Assembly (NCBI RefSeq): GCF_018687715.1
Contig: NC_056758.1
Coordinates: 29,018,967-29,082,966 of the forward strand
Source of the DNA: Carya illinoinensis
Taxonomy: Eukaryota; Streptophyta; Magnoliopsida; Fagales; Juglandaceae
Direction: 5' to 3'
Length of the DNA: 64,000 nt
Positions within the stretch are counted from its first letter, which is position 1. Each line of letters starts with the position of its first letter. This document shows positions 59,769 through 64,000 of the stretch, piece by piece. A program made the position numbers and the translations under genes. The notes under the pieces are model-generated. The model was not told the DNA's origin, did not search any database, and was given only the letters and a program-made list of their open reading frames with translations.

Positions 59769-60686
59769 CTTCCACAGAGAGGAAGTTAACTGTTCCAATA
59801 ACACCTAAAGGCCAGCATATGCAAACCCATAAAGCTGGCAAAACAATTTAAGTTTTCAATAGTTAGAGAGAAGTACAACAATTGGCTAACAATTTATGGA
59901 AAAAGACTACGAACTCAAGAAACTCCATATTTATAAACTCTTCTATAGTTTGTATGATCAAAATAAAAGACCTTAACTGGGCATAAATGACTGATACATC
60001 TATTTGAATGGTCACCTGATTTTATCAATTCAGAGAAAAGAAAACAACATAAAAACCCGAACATACTAAACTGCATCCAAACTCTTATTTCCATTTGAAT
60101 TTAAAGCTCATATATTTGAACTCCTCTGTTTTCATGGAAACCAAACAGAAAAAGTCTACCGAACATACTAAAATTGACATAAGTGATAATAGCACTTCAA
60201 TATTTTAAATGAGAGACAATCAAACCTAACTGAAAAATAATCCCCAAATCTAACTCTTACGGAGGTTACGGTGGTGTTGAACGGAACCACTCATGATGTG
60301 AAAGAGATACATAAACTCACAAGATTTAAGCTTTTCCTATTTTAGCTTTCGTGTACCTCAATCACTTAGCTAATCCTCTCATTTCCACCCCTAAACTCCA
60401 AAATTTTGTAACTCAATAATGCAAAATACTTCACAAAAGCAAAGCAATGACTGCTATTTTGAGGGACAAACTGAATAAAATTAGAGAAAGAAGATAGCTT
60501 ACCACAGGTGACTTGGTGAACAGGGAGGACAATGGTGGTGCACGAAATCAGTAGCGATAACAGAGTTTGATGAGACAAATAGAGAGAAAGTGAAAAACGG
60601 AATGGAAGGATGAGAGAAAAGAATGAAAGCTTACCGTAGTCGTTGGTTGAATGTTCACGACGGTGGCCACGCCTAGAGCATCGACA

Positions 60687-60687
<1 letters not shown>

Positions 60688-60731
<44 letters not shown>
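60688..60731. repeat. (AG)n microsatellite
   Basis: About 21 AG dinucleotides, TC on the minus strand. Confidence 0.97.
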
Positions 60732-60734
<3 letters not shown>

Positions 60735-60860
60735 GGGGAATGGGGATTGGAGAGTGGGAGATTAAAGAGAAGGAGAAGGATGGGATAAGAATTGATATCT
60801 CCGGTGTTATTTTTGGAGGGAATGATTCCCATTTTTCTTTTTCGCAGCAAATTTTATTAG

Positions 60861-63540
60861 GGAAGGATATTTCGTCTTTAAAAATTAACGTTAAGATAAT
60901 AAAATGGTTGTTCGAATAAAATTTTCAGCCATAATGTATTTTGAAATGAAATTTAAATTTTATCTCAAAAGATTTTTTAAAGGCGAAAATAAATTTGTTC
61001 CTAAAAATTTTTGTCTTTAAAAGTTAAATTAATTTGTTGAAGTGCTCTGTTTCGAGGGTGAAAAATAGAGCACGATGTGGTCAGCCGGTGTTCAAGTGAA
61101 TTGCAGCGAGTTTAAGGGAGGAAGGCTAGTGTTTTTTAACTGTAGTGTGGGGACATTGCTATGTGAAAGAGGAGATGGGATTAGCCGACGTTATGATCAA
61201 GCGATGTGTGGAGGCGTTGCTGTTTGGGAACGTGATGCACAATCTATGTGTTGTGAAAACATTCGGCAGCCCTAAATATATTAATAGGGAAGATGTTTAA
61301 TGGGAACATGTGCACGATCTGTGGGCCCATTTGGATATATATTTGAAGGATAATTTGGCTGAAAATGTTTAATGGCAAGGGTTCTAGAGTTGTAATCCAA
61401 TTGGAAGAGTTGTTCGGCCATGATAAATTTTAAACGACTTCATAATTTTTTTTAATAAAAGGCCTTCAATTATTTTTTTATTTTTAATTTTGAAAAAATT
61501 AAGAACAAGAAGAAAATATTAATATTTTACAATAATAAGCTTGGAGTATAAAACTATTCATGATACAGCCAATAGTTCAGTATACGACAACTATGATCTT
61601 AATGTTACTGGAGAAAACATTGGATTTAAAAATTACTGCTATTTAAAAAAAGAAGAATAAGAGAGTTTGGTAGGATATCCGGATTTCAATCCAGGTGGAT
61701 AATCTGATTCAATCAAGATCTCCAGATTGTAACTGGATATTCGGATTTTTTTTTTTAATTTTGACTTAAAACCTGGATATCCAAGTGTTTGAGTATAAAA
61801 CGTAAATCTAGATTGTGAATACTTTATTTAGTCATATCAACCCAAGCCGCCCACTACAACATATATATAAGAGTACTTGTTACATTTTGTTTTTGCCATA
61901 CACCAAATTTTGGTCTCAAATAGCACCCATTACAAAACATCCTATGATTTTCCGTCAATTTGGTGTATCGCTTGAAATACCTACCTATTTGGTTGGTTGT
62001 TAGTCGCAGCAATTGTGATATATATAGTATAGTTCCTCTTCAGAACAGTCGGGCTGATATAAGACGTTTAATAGCCTCTGATCACAGGTCACCACCTTAG
62101 CAATTCTACACAAATGAATATAAGATTATCACACTTGATAATTTCAAGATTTCACCTATCATCTTTGTCTCTTTGTTCCATCGTCTAAAATTCCTCTGCT
62201 ATTTGTCAAACCAATTCCATCACCGGTGCCAGACTAGTTCAGCCACCGCACACCTAGTTCCAACGCCTCTCTGAGCTGAATTTGAAACTCTCAATTGCTC
62301 TCTCCTCAAGCTCTCATCTGCACCCAAACTCCCCATGGGAAGGTAAAGAAGAAAACTCCTCAATGCTCCCACTTTTTACACGTTCCATTCAATCAATACC
62401 TTTCGCAGCCCCCCACTTGACCGATTCTACTAATTCCTCAAAACAAACAAGAAAAAGAAAAATTGCAAACGCTCATATTCAAACCCGATTCTGGTTCCTT
62501 CATGTCCTTAGTCTCATGAATTGCACAATTTGGTTCATAAATACATCATTTAGGACCAGACCCAAGCACGGAGGGACTACATCGAGTTCAGTGGACACAA
62601 AAGGTAAGGATCATACTTTCTTGGTGGGGCGCTTTCTTTTTCTTCTTTTTTTTTGTCAAGCATGTTTGTAGTGCAATAATAGTCTGTGGTGCAGTTATAG
62701 TGGAGATAAAATGAGACGTATACATGGCATTTTCTCGTTGGAAGGCTGTTATTTGGAGAGAAATAGATAGACCGGTGGGAAGTTTTCCTCTATATAGTGT
62801 AGTATAACTAATACTATAGTGATTTCTATAATAATTTCTATATAGACTTAAAGTATATTACTAATAGTATTAAAGTGTTATTATAAGACCATAAAGTATA
62901 AATTATAATTAATATACATTATATACTAATATAAATTAGTATTACTAATTTACTAATATAATTATCAAAATGAATATTTTGAGAATTTATTAAGCGATAA
63001 AATGTAGCTAATGTGTATATTTAAAGCATATGATCAATTAAATATTCATGTTTAAGATTATAATAACATTATTATATATATTTTTAATATTAACATAACA
63101 TTATAATAACATTATCTTATATATAATATATAATAATATATTATTATTATATATATTATATAATATAATTATATATAATATGAAAAAATATTATATTAAC
63201 GTTTCAATTATAGATAGGATTGGAATATTGAAAGAGTTAAAATTAGTCAAGAAATTAGAAAATAGAGGTGGAGAAAAGGTAATTTTACATTAAGGTGGAG
63301 AAAAGGTAATTTTACGATAAGGTGTACATGCACAAATATTCTGTAATTTCCTTTAAAATATTGTTATCAAAACAAAAACTAGTGAAAAGTTAAAGTTGGC
63401 GCCTCATACACTGCCTCAAAATTTCAGAAAATTCAAATTTCCCTCTGTTATGCAATTAGCGCCTCTTATACGCTGCCATTTCGCTCTGAACAAAGACTAA
63501 AATCATCGAATCTTCAACACATCTAACTCTACCGCCCTGT
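60861..63540. other. AT-rich spacer with remnants
   Basis: 61670-61800 holds GGATATCCGGATTTC and ACTGGATATTCGGATTT words like a degraded hAT end. 62800-63200 is TA-rich low complexity. Frames at 61075-61275 and 62282-62671 are open but unrecognised and I would not call them genes. Confidence 0.4.
63267..63321. repeat. 27-bp tandem duplication
   Basis: GGTGGAGAAAAGGTAATTTT plus AC occurs twice, about 27 bp apart, with one or two differences at the joint. Confidence 0.85.
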
Positions 63541-63545
63541 GATCT

Positions 63546-63607
63546 ATGGGTGCTCCGAATTTGGAAAGCTTCCAGATTACTGTATGGTATTCCACTCTAC
63601 ACGCTGG
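63546..63607 (+). other. Possible first exon of a gene running beyond the window
   Basis: ATG 63546 opens MGAPNLESFQITVWYSTLHA and meets a GTAAGC donor at about 63607, after a GC-balanced leader. Downstream TC-rich sequence fits intron 1. There is no homology that I recognise. Confidence 0.25.
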
Positions 63608-63930
63608 TAAGCAGTTTTTCCTATTTTTCTCTCTCTCTCTCTTGCAATTTCATTCCTTATTTCATGTAGTTTCCCCTTCGCACAGTTCCAGATTTCATGG
63701 GTGCTTTGTTCGTAAGTCGAGGGAGTGGGTGGCCATTGAAGTCGTCATCGTACGAAGGTAGGATGTAGGATTTCCCTTCTCATCCCGATTCCAACAGATT
63801 TTAATTTCTCTCTATTTTTCACTGCTGTGATTTTCTTTTGGAGAATTGGGTGGTGTCATTAAAGATTCCTCAAAAGAATCTTTAACCCCTAACCAGACTT
63901 GTGTTTTCAAAGAAGAAGCCCGCAAATAAA

Positions 63931-63953
63931 GGGGGGTGGGGGGTGGGGGAGGG
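63931..63953 (+). other. G-quadruplex-forming motif
   Basis: Four G tracts of three to six separated by single T or A bases, in the G-run from 63931 to 63953. It fits the canonical G4 pattern with very short loops. It is the only such tract noticed in this AT-rich window. Confidence 0.85.
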
Positions 63954-64000
63954 AACATAACAAATAAAAGAAAAGGGTTTTGATATTTACCCGGTGAAAT

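Larger units (their letters stand above)
59304..60860. other. Spacer; possible minus-strand 5' region near 60480-60860
   Basis: No confident gene. On the minus strand two GTAAGC donor-like sites (about 60634 and 60500) follow GC-richer segments, and a GA tract lies upstream, as in a plant gene leader. Protein content is not recognisable. Confidence 0.3.

Noticed and set aside
63115..63180. TA-rich palindromes as a replication origin or hairpin RNA
   Set aside because: They are simple AT low-complexity sequence with no other supporting feature.

Overview
The window looks like a gene-poor, transposon-rich stretch of a eudicot nuclear chromosome, probably from a woody plant. The evidence is GT-AG introns, phi-class glutathione transferases, a plant GSK3/SHAGGY kinase copy, plant-type FAR1, hAT, CACTA, LINE and Gypsy sequences, and AT-rich spacers full of GA/TC and TA microsatellites. 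A Fagales tree (walnut or oak relatives) is only an impression. No rRNA, tRNA, CRISPR or bacterial-type feature was seen.

Layout. 1-3900: spacer with a TTCRAA-rich repeat field and four tandem palindromic units. 3900-18150: a possible two-gene Mutator-like element. It has a GRF zinc-finger gene (5562-5973, +, frameshifted), preceded by telomere-like repeats and a 13-copy 65-bp minisatellite, and a convergent FAR1-like transposase gene (7102-16180, -). The FAR1 gene can be followed through five exons although a complete 5.8-kb hAT transposon (9573-15404, 8-bp target duplication) sits inside its DNA-binding domain. 18150-20900: AT-rich spacer and a second TTCRAA field. 20893-27143: a nearly complete but decayed L1-type LINE on the minus strand with a 16-bp target duplication, itself hit by a 569-bp Harbinger-type MITE.

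29670-37951 holds the most convincing working genes: two phi-class GST genes in tandem (29934-30954 and 37024-37951, both +). The first has a 127-bp perfect-hairpin CACTA MITE immediately upstream of its TATA box and a GC-AG second intron. The second has lost an obvious donor at its first intron. Between them is a decayed Gypsy gag-protease piece inside a 47-bp tandem array.

38000-57000 is repeat territory: CACTA transposase remnants (40028-41830), a compact unrecognised transcription unit encoding a 128-residue coiled-coil protein (43469-43855, -), two related non-coding elements rich in ACATGCAG (about 45840-47640 and 54570-56460), and a CACTA terminus made of GCGGCG mini-hairpins (52488-53120). 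57277-59095 is a processed GSK3/SHAGGY retrocopy with poly(A) and a 16-bp target duplication, dead by a nonsense codon and a catalytic-loop change. The rest, to 64000, is spacer with a few weak exon candidates and a G-quadruplex motif.

How the parts relate: the two GSTs are the likely host functions (glutathione-dependent detoxification or binding in the cytosol). Most of the rest is a stratified record of transposition: a hAT in a MULE-type gene, a MITE in a LINE, a Gypsy piece in a satellite, and a retrocopy probably made by LINE machinery of the type also seen in the window.
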